NCBI GenBank assembly: GCA_963697525.1
Contig: OY969087.1
Coordinates: 3,782,001-3,846,000, forward strand
Length of the DNA: 64,000 nt
DNA from: Bradymonas sp963697525
Lineage (GTDB): Bacteria > Myxococcota_A > Bradymonadia > Bradymonadales > Bradymonadaceae
Reading direction: 5' to 3'
Of this stretch, positions 17,796-27,300 are shown piece by piece; position 1 is the first letter of the stretch, and the number at the start of each line of letters is the position of its first letter. The notes below the pieces were generated by a model that saw only the letters and a list, made by a program, of their open reading frames with translations, was not told the DNA's origin and made no database searches. The position numbers were made by a program, and so were the translations under genes.

Positions 17796-19253
17796 CGGCT
17801 CGTCCGCCGGCCGATGATCGAGACCCCGAGGCGAAGAGGCCCACCTCCATCGCCGTGCGCATGGCGGTGACCTACGCCGTGTCGGCAGCGGTGATTCTGG
17901 CGGCGATCATCGTTCGTGCTCTACGTGATGCTCGAGCGCAACCTGGACCGCTCCCAGCAGGAGTTTTTGAGTGACCGGATGCACGTGTTGCAGACGATCG
18001 ACTCAACCTCGGAGTCCATCGAGGAGGAACTCGACGAAGAGGTGCACCAGGAAACAGCCACGCATCAATACCTGCGTTTTCACACCCGCGTGCTCTCGGT
18101 GGAGAGCGACGGCCACCGGCGCATCCTCGCCCAGACGAATAACATGCGTCGGGCGTTGCCCGCGCAGGTGTTTCCGCCGGCACCTCCGGGGGACGAGCCG
18201 CGCGTCGAGCACTGGCACGATCCCCGCTCGCAGCGCGACTTTCTGCTGATGGTGGCGCACGCGCCGTGGCGCGTTCACGCCGGCCGGGCGCCGGTCATCC
18301 AGATGGCGCTCGATGTCACCCCCAGCAGGCTGACCCTCGCGGAGTTTCGCCGCGTCCTCGCCATTCTTCTGGGCATCGGGGTCATGCTGTCGACGGCCTC
18401 GGCGCTGTATCTGGCGCGCCGGGGGCTGCGTCCGCTCGACGAGATCACCCACGCTGCCGAGTCCATCACGGTCGATCAACTGGGCGAGCGCATCGGCCAG
18501 CGCCCATGGCCGGCCGAGCTGCGCGCGCTGGCCAGTGCGTTCGATACCATGCTCGAGCGCCTCGACGACTCGTTTACCCGCCTGTCGCAGTTCTCCGCCG
18601 ACCTCGCCCACGAGCTGCGCACGCCCATCAATAACCTGATGGGCCAGACCGAGATCGTGCTGTCCCAGGACCGCTCTCCCGCGGAGTATCGAGATGTGCT
18701 GGGCTCCAACCTCGAGGAGTTGGGGCGGCTGGCGGCGGTGGTGGAGAATTTGCTGTTTCTGGCCCGCGCCGACAACGCCGAGCAGGTGGCCAAGCGCGTC
18801 GACTTCGACGCCGGGGGGGCCATCGACGCCGTGCATGCCATGTTCGAGGCGGTCGCTGAGGATAAGGGCGTGTCCATCGAGCGCCGGGGCAGCGCCACGG
18901 TGGCCGGCGAGCCCATGCTCGTTCGCCGCGCGCTCAGCAACCTGCTGGACAACGCGCTCGAGCACACGCCCCCCGGGGGACATATCGAGATCGTCGCGCG
19001 CGAGCAGGCCGACGGCGCCGAAATTGTCGTGCGCGACGACGGCGAGGGGATTGCCCCGGAGCACCTGCCTCATGTCTGCGAACGGCTCTACCGCGCGGAT
19101 TCCTCGCGCGGTGACGGGCGTGGCTCCAGCGGGCTGGGGCTGGCGATCGTGGCGTCGATCATGAAGCTGCACGGCGGCGAGATCTCCGTCGACAGCGCCG
19201 CTGGACGCGGCACCGAGGTCACGCTGCGTTTCCCGATCCCCGCCGCATCGTAA
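17792..19253 (+). pseudogene. CusS-like sensor histidine kinase, frameshifted
   Basis: Inner-membrane sensor kinase, partner of the response regulator. The ATG at 17792 overlaps the regulator stop and opens a frame through the first membrane helix (MAVTYAVSAAVILAAII). The rest (periplasmic region, second helix, HAMP) continues one base out of register from about 17913. The catalytic part has H-box DLAHELRTPINNLM, N-box NLLDNALEHTPPG, DDGEGI and GSSGLGLAIV, all intact. Removing one base within 17906-17914 restores one 486-residue protein. Without repair, a GTG at 17916 would give a kinase lacking helix 1. Whether the shift is biological or a sequencing error cannot be told here. Confidence 0.85.
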
Positions 19254-19415
19254 CATTTTCCATCCAAACATGACTGGATTGTAACCGCCCTCGGCGTGCG
19301 CTCGCGGCCGGCGGTTGGCATTCTTTGAGTGCCTCGCTTGGTTACCTCGAGTCAACAAAGTCGTCCTCGACGGATCCACCAAACGTGGCGCTCCGCGTTT
19401 GCTCGAGGGCCGGCA

Positions 19416-21848
19416 ATGCCACTGAATCACGACGCACCCGATCACGCATCGACCTCTCCCGGTACCATCACCCGCGGGCTGTTGCTGATGCGGCGCAACT
19501 TGCCCACGACGGTGCTGATCATCGCGACGCTGACGGCCCTGGCGGCGTATTTCGCCTTCGACCTGAGCGTCGATACGGACCTGTCGCGCCTGCTGCCGGC
19601 GTCGAGCAAGACGGTCCAGGGGCTGCATGAACTCGAGAAAAAATGGGGCTCGGAGGCCCGCGTCAGCATCGTGTTTCACGGCGCGAAGCCGGCCAAGCTG
19701 CGGCACGCGGTCGACGCCTTGGCCGCTGTCGTGGCCAAACGCGACGACGTAGTGCGAGTGCAGGCGCACCGCCCGGTCGAGTTCCTGAAGCGTGAGCGGC
19801 TGCTATACCTCGACCGCGACGACCTGGGTACCATCGCCAAGCGCCTGACCAAACGAGTGCGTTGGGAGAAGGCCCACGCTAACCCGCTGTTTGTCTCGCT
19901 GGGCGACGACAAGCCGCCGTCGGTCGACTTCGCGCAAATCGAGCACAAGTACGACAAGCGCGGCTATGGGGGCCAGGACATGGCCCGCTACTTTCACGAC
20001 GACGCCAAAAAGAACTACGTCCTGTTCGTCTACCCGAAGTTTCCCCCCTCCAATCTCGAGCGCGCGTCGGTCTTCTTCGACGACCTCGAGCATGTCCTGG
20101 ACCACGAAATCGCGCGACGCTCGCTGGGCGTCCACTACGGTATCGCCGGCATGTACAAGGTGCGCGCCGACCAGCAGGCGGCGCTGAGCCGGGACTTGCC
20201 GGTCTCGTTGGTGATCGCGTTCGTGGGCGTGATGCTGTTTCTGTGCCTGTATTTCCGCAGCCTGTTCGTGCCGCTGGTCGTGGTGGCGCCTTTGATCATC
20301 GGCACGGTGTGGGCGTTCGGGTTTGCCGGGCTGGTCATGGGCAGTCTGAACGTGCTGACCGCGTTTTGCGGAGCGATTTTGCTGGGCCTTGGGGTCGATT
20401 ATGGCATCCACCTGGTGTCGCGCTATCGCGAGGCGCGCGTCCACCACGAGCCCATCGCGGCGCTGGCCGAGACCTACGCGACCACCGGCAAGGCCAGCCT
20501 TTATGCCGGGCTGACCACGCTTATCGCCTTTGGGAGCCTGTCGGCGACGAGTTTTCGGGCCTTCTTCGAGTTCGGAATCCTGTCGGTCGCCGGGCTGTCG
20601 TTGATCCTGGTGGCCTACATCTTCGTGTTGCCCTGCGTGCTGTTGCTGCTCGCGGGGACGCGCTTCGAGCCCAGCCCCCATGCACCTCAGGGAGTGCGCT
20701 TGCCGGGGTGGCTGGGCGGCCGAAATCTCGGGCGCGCGCTCTTGGTCGTGTCGGTGGCGCTGGTGTTGGTGGCCACGTTGGGCATCGACAACGTGCGCTA
20801 CGATTACCAGATGCACAGCGTCCAATTAAACGATCTGGATTCGGTGCGCCTGGACGCCAAGGTGCGCGACATCGTCAAGCTGTCGCGCTTCCCGGCGGTG
20901 GTCCTCGCCGATTCGGCGGCCCACGCGCAGCGAATCGCCGCCGAGCTTCGCCGACGTCGCAAGCAAATGCCCGAGGGGGACAGCGTCGCGCGCGTGCTCA
21001 CCGCCGACGACCTGCTTCCGAGCGACCAGGCGGCGAAACTTCGCACCCTCGAGACGCTCGCCCATACCCTCAATGGGCTGCCTGAAAAGACACTTCACAA
21101 GCATCACAAACTCGCCGATCTGCGCGCCGAGGTCGACCGATTGGTCGCCCAGGGCAGGGTGCATTTCGACGACTTGCCGCGGTCGATGAGCGCGCCGTTT
21201 CGCCGCCGGGACGGCGTCCAAAAGGCGGTGGTGCTCGCGTTTCCCTCCTTTGCCATCAACGACGCCCGTCCCCTGGAGCGCTTCGCCAAGGTGGTGCGCG
21301 GCTTGCCCGGGCCGCATGGCGAGCCCGGCGCGGTCGACGGCGTCTGCCAGACCTTGCTGCTCGTGGACATCCTCGACCTCGTCAAGTCGGACGCGCCGCT
21401 GATGTTCGCGCTGACGCTGATCGGGCTGCTCATCTGCGGGGTGCTCGGCTTCGGCGAGGCGCGCGGGGTCCTGGTCATGTTCGCCACCCTCAGCGCCGGC
21501 ATCTACGTCGCCCTTGGATTTCTGGGGATCTTCGACGTCGCCTTCAACTTTATCAACGTCCTCATCTTACCCATCTGGTTGGGCCTGGGCGTCGACGCAT
21601 CCTTTCATCTGATGATGCGCCGACGCGAGGCCCCTCACGATTGGAACGGCTATTTGGAGACCAACGGCGCCGTCGCCGCGGCCTTCATCACCAGCACCAT
21701 CGGCTTCGGCTCGATGCTGACCACCGAGCACGAAGGCCTGTCGTCGCTGGGCGCGGCGGCGGTCATCGGATTGTCGGCCATCTTGGTCATGAGCTTGCTG
21801 GTGCAGGCCGTGCTCTTCGTCCATCACGAAACGGGCGAAGATGCGTAG
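19416..21848 (+). CDS. MMPL/RND-family lipid exporter (HpnN-like)
   Basis: About 810 residues with two-fold symmetry: one N-terminal helix, a large periplasmic loop, five helices, and the same again. The MMPL signature is clear in LLGLGVDYGIHLVSRYREA and, in the second half, IWLGLGVDASFHLMMRRREA. DTDLSRLLPASSKTVQ after helix 1 is typical of the hopanoid-transporter-like MMPL group. An ATG with GAGGG ahead at 19416 is preferred over the earlier frame start at 19329, whose N-terminus looks non-coding. It is followed 66 bp later by a GT21 glycosyltransferase gene, suggesting export of a glycosylated lipid. Substrate inferred, not shown. Confidence 0.88.
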   Translation: MPLNHDAPDHASTSPGTITRGLLLMRRNLPTTVLIIATLTALAAYFAFDLSVDTDLSRLLPASSKTVQGLHELEKKWGSEARVSIVFHGAKPAKLRHAVDALAAVVAKRDDVVRVQAHRPVEFLKRERLLYLDRDDLGTIAKRLTKRVRWEKAHANPLFVSLGDDKPPSVDFAQIEHKYDKRGYGGQDMARYFHDDAKKNYVLFVYPKFPPSNLERASVFFDDLEHVLDHEIARRSLGVHYGIAGMYKVRADQQAALSRDLPVSLVIAFVGVMLFLCLYFRSLFVPLVVVAPLIIGTVWAFGFAGLVMGSLNVLTAFCGAILLGLGVDYGIHLVSRYREARVHHEPIAALAETYATTGKASLYAGLTTLIAFGSLSATSFRAFFEFGILSVAGLSLILVAYIFVLPCVLLLLAGTRFEPSPHAPQGVRLPGWLGGRNLGRALLVVSVALVLVATLGIDNVRYDYQMHSVQLNDLDSVRLDAKVRDIVKLSRFPAVVLADSAAHAQRIAAELRRRRKQMPEGDSVARVLTADDLLPSDQAAKLRTLETLAHTLNGLPEKTLHKHHKLADLRAEVDRLVAQGRVHFDDLPRSMSAPFRRRDGVQKAVVLAFPSFAINDARPLERFAKVVRGLPGPHGEPGAVDGVCQTLLLVDILDLVKSDAPLMFALTLIGLLICGVLGFGEARGVLVMFATLSAGIYVALGFLGIFDVAFNFINVLILPIWLGLGVDASFHLMMRRREAPHDWNGYLETNGAVAAAFITSTIGFGSMLTTEHEGLSSLGAAAVIGLSAILVMSLLVQAVLFVHHETGEDA

Positions 21849-21914
21849 CAAAGACGTCTTTGAGCGCTCCCGGTGCGTGCGTTGCGTTTGGCCTCCCACC
21901 TCCAAGGAAAGGCA

Positions 21915-23111
21915 ATGAGTGCCCACATTCTGGTCTACATGGCAGTCGCTTTGGCGAGCGTGTCCCTGGTGGTGACATGGCTGGTCTCCGCGTCGGTGTT
22001 CTTCAACCAGCCGACCCCGCCCTTGCGAGGCGAGCTGTTGCCCCCGATATCGGTGCTCAAGCCGCTCAAAGGCGTCGACGATGGGCTATGGGAAAACCTG
22101 GTGGCGCTGGCCGAGCAGGACTATCCCAACTTCGAGATTCTGCTGGGCGCCGCGGACCGCGACGACCCGGCGCTGGCGTTGGCGAGGCGATTTCAGCGCG
22201 AGTACGACCACCTGGACATTCGCGTGATCGTCTGTGAGCGCAACCTCGGGTTCAACCCCAAGGTCAGCAACCTGGCACAACTCACCGAGCACGCCCGACA
22301 CGACCTGGTGCTGGTCTCCGACTCCAACGTACGCCCGGCGCCGAGCTACCTGCGGGCGAGCGCCACCGAGATCATGCGCCCCGGGGTCGGGCTGGTCTCC
22401 AACGTGCTCGTGGGCACCGGGGAGCGCTCGATGGGCGCGTTCTTCGAGAATCTGCACCTGAACTCGTTCGTCGTCGCCGCCATCTGTGGTGGTGACCGCG
22501 TGGGCCATCCCTGCGTGATCGGAAAGTCGATGTTACTTCGCCGATCGGACCTCGAGGCGATGGGCGGGTGGCTGTCGGTCGCGGATATCTTGGCCGAGGA
22601 CTATGTGCTGGGAAACCGCTTCCACAACGCCGGCTTTGAGGTCGCGCTGTCGGGCCACACCCTGCCCACGGTCAACGTTGATTGGAGCTTTCGACGCTTC
22701 GCCAATCGTCACATCCGCTGGGCGCAGCTCCGCCGGCACATCTCTCCGCTGGCCTTTGTGGGTGAGCCGCTGCTCAACCCCGTGGCCTTCGCCGCGGCCG
22801 CGTTGCTGTTGATGGCACCAGCGGACATGTTGGGCACGCCGCTGAGCGCGGCCATGGTCGCCATCGTGGGGGCAAAGCTTCTGTTGGACGACCTGCTGTA
22901 TCGGCGGTTGCGCGGCCAGTCTATCGGTCTGGAGGGCGCGATCTTGGCGCCGGTGAAGGACGTCGTGGTCTTCGGGCTGTGGGTCATCGCCTCGGTCAAG
23001 CGCACGGTGAGCTGGCGGGGAAACCGCATGCTCATCGAAAAGGGATCGCGGGTGTGTCCGCTCGACGAGCCAGCGTCGCGCGAGCCGGCCACGCTCGACG
23101 AAGCGGCTTGA
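21915..23111 (+). CDS. GT21-type ceramide/hopanoid glycosyltransferase (HpnI-like)
   Basis: A 398-residue membrane-attached family 2/21 glycosyltransferase. It has an N-terminal helix, then the GT-A core: ISVLKPLKGVDDGLWENL, NLGFNPKVSNL, the metal-site region VSDSNVRP, catalytic AEDYVLG, and the (Q/R)xxRW-type segment RHIRWAQLRR. C-terminal helices follow. This order is that of ceramide glucosyltransferase and of HpnI, which adds N-acetylglucosamine to bacteriohopanetetrol. AAGGA precedes the ATG; the 14-codon extension upstream is doubtful. Partnering with the MMPL transporter recalls the hpnN/hpnI association. No other hopanoid genes are in the window, so the acceptor could instead be a sphingolipid or diacylglycerol. 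Confidence 0.88.
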   Translation: MSAHILVYMAVALASVSLVVTWLVSASVFFNQPTPPLRGELLPPISVLKPLKGVDDGLWENLVALAEQDYPNFEILLGAADRDDPALALARRFQREYDHLDIRVIVCERNLGFNPKVSNLAQLTEHARHDLVLVSDSNVRPAPSYLRASATEIMRPGVGLVSNVLVGTGERSMGAFFENLHLNSFVVAAICGGDRVGHPCVIGKSMLLRRSDLEAMGGWLSVADILAEDYVLGNRFHNAGFEVALSGHTLPTVNVDWSFRRFANRHIRWAQLRRHISPLAFVGEPLLNPVAFAAAALLLMAPADMLGTPLSAAMVAIVGAKLLLDDLLYRRLRGQSIGLEGAILAPVKDVVVFGLWVIASVKRTVSWRGNRMLIEKGSRVCPLDEPASREPATLDEAA

Positions 23112-23230
23112 GCCCGGGGCGTCGGCAAAGCGGCAATGGCGTTTAAACTCGTGGGATGATTGTGGCATAAGGAAGGGGCAGTCCGCGTTAGCTCGATGTA
23201 GTGTGACTCCTGCTGGGCGAACGACTTTCG

Positions 23231-24211
23231 GTGACGCTTTCCTACCACGACATCCCGCTCGAACACTCCGCGTTCGGCGAAGAGCTCTACCTGGAGGGCC
23301 GGCGTTTGGTCGCCGATGAGGACGTGCGCCTGCACGAGCTGGTCTGGGACGCCGACGAGGTGTTGTGGGACTGGTTGATGGACGCGCGGCGCATGCTCAA
23401 AGGCGCGCCCAAGTCGCTGTGGCCGCTCGATTTCGGCCACCGGGAGTATTACCTGGTCAAGCCCGGGGTCTTCGAACTCATCTGGGGGATGCGCCACGCC
23501 TCGCTCGAGCGCGATCTCGACCCCCATATGCGGGTGTGGACCAACGGGTATCCGTGGCGCATCTGGCGCGTGGCGCGCGAGATTCCCGGCTTTGCCACAT
23601 TGCTGGGCCCGCCGGCCGTCGAGGCCGACGACGACCACGCCGCGTTGACCGACCACCCGCGCATCTTCTATCGCACCGACTACGCCCGGGTCGCCCACGA
23701 CCTGCTCGACCCACAGCGCTTCTCCGAGCTGCTGGCCGACGTCCCCGACCACGTGCGCGCGCTGGTCAGCTCCCAATTCGAGCGCGACCCCTTCGATTCG
23801 AGCTTCAAACTGCCGGAGCTGGCGGCCTTGCGCGGCAAAGACGGCTTTGCCCAGGCGCGCGTGCTGGTGGATGACGCGCGGCGCAACGTCGGGCGATTTG
23901 TGGCCTCGGGCCGCCACGGCATTCACGTGGTCAGCGAGTCGCCGCGGCTCATCTTCGGCACGCTGCCCAACACCGTGTGGGGGGATCCGCGCGCGGCGCT
24001 TCGCCGCCTGGCCAACCGCATCGCCCACGAGATCGCCGGGGCCCTGGTGCGCGTGCTCGCCCACGAACACCCCACGCGGGTGGCGGTCGCCTCCGCCGAG
24101 CTCGCCCGCGGCTACGCGCCGGTGGAATTTTACGTCGACATTCCCGACCAAATGATCCGCCGCGAGTGGATCGACCCGATGCGAGAACTCAAGCGCACCT
24201 GGCGCCGTTGA
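23231..24211 (+). CDS. Uncharacterised conserved-looking protein, possibly HAD-like
   Basis: A 326-residue soluble protein with no signal peptide or membrane helix. I cannot assign a family. The segment HELVWDADEVLWDWLMDAR followed about 60 residues later by MRVWTNGYPWRIWRVAR resembles the spacing of HAD-superfamily motifs I (DxD followed by a small hydrophobic core) and II, but canonical motifs III/IV are not obvious. Strong third-position GC over the whole length supports coding. The start is a GTG with no clear ribosome site. It is downstream of and co-directional with the GT21 gene (119 bp), so it may belong to the same lipid unit. Confidence 0.65.
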   Translation: MTLSYHDIPLEHSAFGEELYLEGRRLVADEDVRLHELVWDADEVLWDWLMDARRMLKGAPKSLWPLDFGHREYYLVKPGVFELIWGMRHASLERDLDPHMRVWTNGYPWRIWRVAREIPGFATLLGPPAVEADDDHAALTDHPRIFYRTDYARVAHDLLDPQRFSELLADVPDHVRALVSSQFERDPFDSSFKLPELAALRGKDGFAQARVLVDDARRNVGRFVASGRHGIHVVSESPRLIFGTLPNTVWGDPRAALRRLANRIAHEIAGALVRVLAHEHPTRVAVASAELARGYAPVEFYVDIPDQMIRREWIDPMRELKRTWRR

Positions 24212-24237
24212 GGCACCCGCTGCCATTTGTTATTATT

Positions 24238-24252
24238 CTCGTTAGTAACGAG
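24238..24252. promoter_or_regulatory. 15-bp dyad upstream of the MopE-repeat gene
   Basis: CTCGTTAGTAACGAG is a perfect 7-bp inverted repeat around a central G, in an unusually AT-rich 40-bp patch 58 bp before the MopE-repeat gene. A one-base loop makes it unsuitable as a hairpin terminator; it looks like an operator for a dimeric regulator, identity unknown. Confidence 0.4.
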
Positions 24253-24309
24253 TATTCTAACAAAATGTCCGACTTTGCCGCGGCCTGATCTGCGGCAGGT
24301 GAGGTATGT

Positions 24310-27300
24310 ATGGGTGCGTGGTGGCGGTGCACGAAGCGTCGACGAGCGGTCTGGCAAATGGTGATGGTGCTGACGGCCGCGGCCGCTTTGGGCGGTGGGT
24401 GCAGCTTCGACGGCACCGCCAAGCCGCTGCCGTATAGCGTCGACGGCGGCGACACCGGCGCGACGGACGTGTCGGACGCGATGAGCGGCGACGCCGTCGG
24501 CAGTGACGTCTTGGACGCCTCCGACGCCCAGGTGGGCGACGTTGTTGCCGATGCCGGCGATACCGCGGACGCTGCAGACGCCGCTTCCACGCCTCTGTGC
24601 ACGGTCTCGTGCACCAGCGACGACGACTGCCCCGGCAGCCGAAACGTCTGTGTCAGCCTGCCCGACGGCAACTTCTGTACACACGCCTGCGGCACCGCCA
24701 GCGATTGTCCAGACGGCTACGACTGTTCCGCCGTAACCAGCGTCGACGGCCTGCCGCGTCGCCAGTGCATGCCGAGCTCGACCGTCTGTGCGGCGTGTTT
24801 CGACCAGGACGGCGACGGCTACGGTCTGGGCGACGGGTGCGTCGACGCCGACTGTGACGACACCAACGCCGACGTCCATGCGGGCGCCACCGAGCAATGC
24901 GACGGGGTGGACAACAACTGCGACGGCACCGTCGACGAGGGCTGCACCTGCGCCGACGGGGATACCCAGTCGTGCTACAGCGGCCCGGCGGGCACCGAGG
25001 GCGTGGGCCAGTGCCACGTGGGCTCGCAGACCTGCTCGAGCAATGCCTGGGGAAGCTGCAGCGGCGAAAAGACCCCCGACGCCGACGAGACCTGCGGGGA
25101 CAACATCGACAACAACTGCGACGGGTCGGTCGACGAAGGCTGCGCGTGTGACTTCTCGGGCACGTCGACCGGCGTGTGCGCCGACGGCGTCATCGACGCC
25201 AACGGCAATTGCACCGCTCCGGCGGGCTACGAGGCCACCGAGACGAGCTGTGACCAGCTCGACAACGACTGCGACGGCGTGGTCGACGAGGGGTGTGCCT
25301 GTGATTTTGGCGGCACGTCGACCGGCGTATGCGCCACGGGAAGCGTCGACCCGTCGAGCGGCGATTGCACCCAGCCGGCGGGCTACGAGGCCGACGAGAC
25401 GAGCTGCGACGGGGTTGATAACGACTGCGACGGGACGGTCGATGAGGGCTGCGGCTGCCAGTACAATGGGCTGGCGGTGGGGGTGTGCGCCGCCGGTGTC
25501 GTCGGGGCAAACGGTAGCTGCGAGGCGCCGGCGACCTACCAGGCTACCGAGACGAGCTGCGACAGTGTGGACAACGACTGCGACGGCACCACCGACGAGG
25601 GGTGCGCGTGCGACTTCAACGGCACGTCGACCGGGGTGTGCGCCAGCGGGGTCATCGCCGCCAACGGGACCTGTCAGGCGCCGTCGGCGTATCAGTCGAA
25701 CGAGACGAGCTGCGACGGTGTCGACAACGACTGCGATGGCGTGGTCGACGAGGGTTGTTCGTGCAACTACAACGGCTCGGCCGACGGTGTCTGCGCCTCG
25801 GGCACCGTGGACGCCTCGACCGGCAACTGCGCCCAGCCCGCCGGCTACGAGAGCACCGAGACGAGCTGCGACGGGGTCGACAACGACTGCGACCAGGTGG
25901 TCGACGAGGGATGTAACTGCATCGATGGACAAACCCAGTCGTGTTACAGCAGCGCGGCCGGGACGGCCGGCGTCGGCCAGTGCAAGGCAGGCAGCCAGAC
26001 CTGCTCGGGCGGCGCCTGGGGAAATTGTGTCGGTGAGGTCGTGCCCACCGCGGAGACCTGCGACGGGGTGGACAATAACTGTGACGGACTGATCGACGAG
26101 GGCTGTTCGTGCAATTACAACAGTTCGGCGGTGGGCGTGTGCGCGGCCGGCACCAACGACGGCAGCGGCACCTGCCAGGCGCCGGCGAGCTATCAGGCCA
26201 ACGAGACGCTGTGTGACGGACTGGATAACGACTGTGACGGGACCACCGACGAGGGCTGTTCGTGCAACTACAACGGCTCGGCGGTGGGCGTGTGCGCCAA
26301 CGGCGTTGCCGACGGCAGCGGGGGCTGCCAGGCGCCGGCGACTTATCAGGCCACCGAGACGAGCTGCGACGGGCGGGACAACGACTGCGACGGCGCGGTC
26401 GACGAGGGTTGTTCGTGCAATTACAACGGCTTGGCTCAAGGGGTATGCGCCACCGCGACGCGCGACAGCTCGGGCGCATGCCAGATGCCCGCGGGATATA
26501 TGGCCGACGAGGCGGGCGCGAGCTGCGACAATCTGGACAACGACTGCGACGGGACCACCGACGAGAATTGCTGTAGCGGCGTCGATCCCAACAGCGCGGT
26601 GACGGTGACCAGCGGATGCCTGACCGACGGCACCGGGGCGGAGTCGGCGGTGGTCGTCGACCTGGTCGACGCCAACGGCAACCCGGTGACCGGGGCAAGC
26701 GTTACGATGACCACCACCGCCGGGACCCTGTCGGCGGTGCAGTCCAGCGGCAACACCTACTGGGCGGTGCTTACGCCGCCGGCGACCTCGGGCGTGTCCG
26801 CGGCGAGCGTGACGGTGTCTGCGGCCAACTCCTGCAGCGGGCAGGCCGTGCAGATGAGCACGACGGCCACCGTGGCGCTGGCCGCTCCCTTTACCGACAC
26901 CGCCGGAGGCGCGGGCGGCTGCTCGGTCGACGGCAATATGCGCGTGCGAGTGGTGCGCGCCGAGGACGGCACGCCGGTGTCCGGCGCGCACGTCATGATC
27001 GGCAATCAGCAGGACACCGCCGCCTACGCCGACTCCTACGGTGCTTCGCCGAGCGCTGCCAATACGGCGACGACCGACGCCAACGGCTTTGTCGAGTTCC
27101 ACGACTTTGGCAGCGCGCTTGGGGCCCCCGTGATGGTCACCGCCGGAGCCACGGGGCGCGCCTACATGACGATGGTGGGCATCGACGCCTCCGACCTGGT
27201 GTTGCCGCTCGAGCAGGTCGACCCCAATACGCCCACGCGCACCTACGACGGCGACTTCACCAGCATCGACACCGGCGGCAATATCGACGTGGGGTTCATG

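Noticed and set aside
18003..19769. 588-codon minus-strand open frame
   Set aside because: Antisense to the sensor kinase, whose H, N and G boxes are intact on the plus strand.
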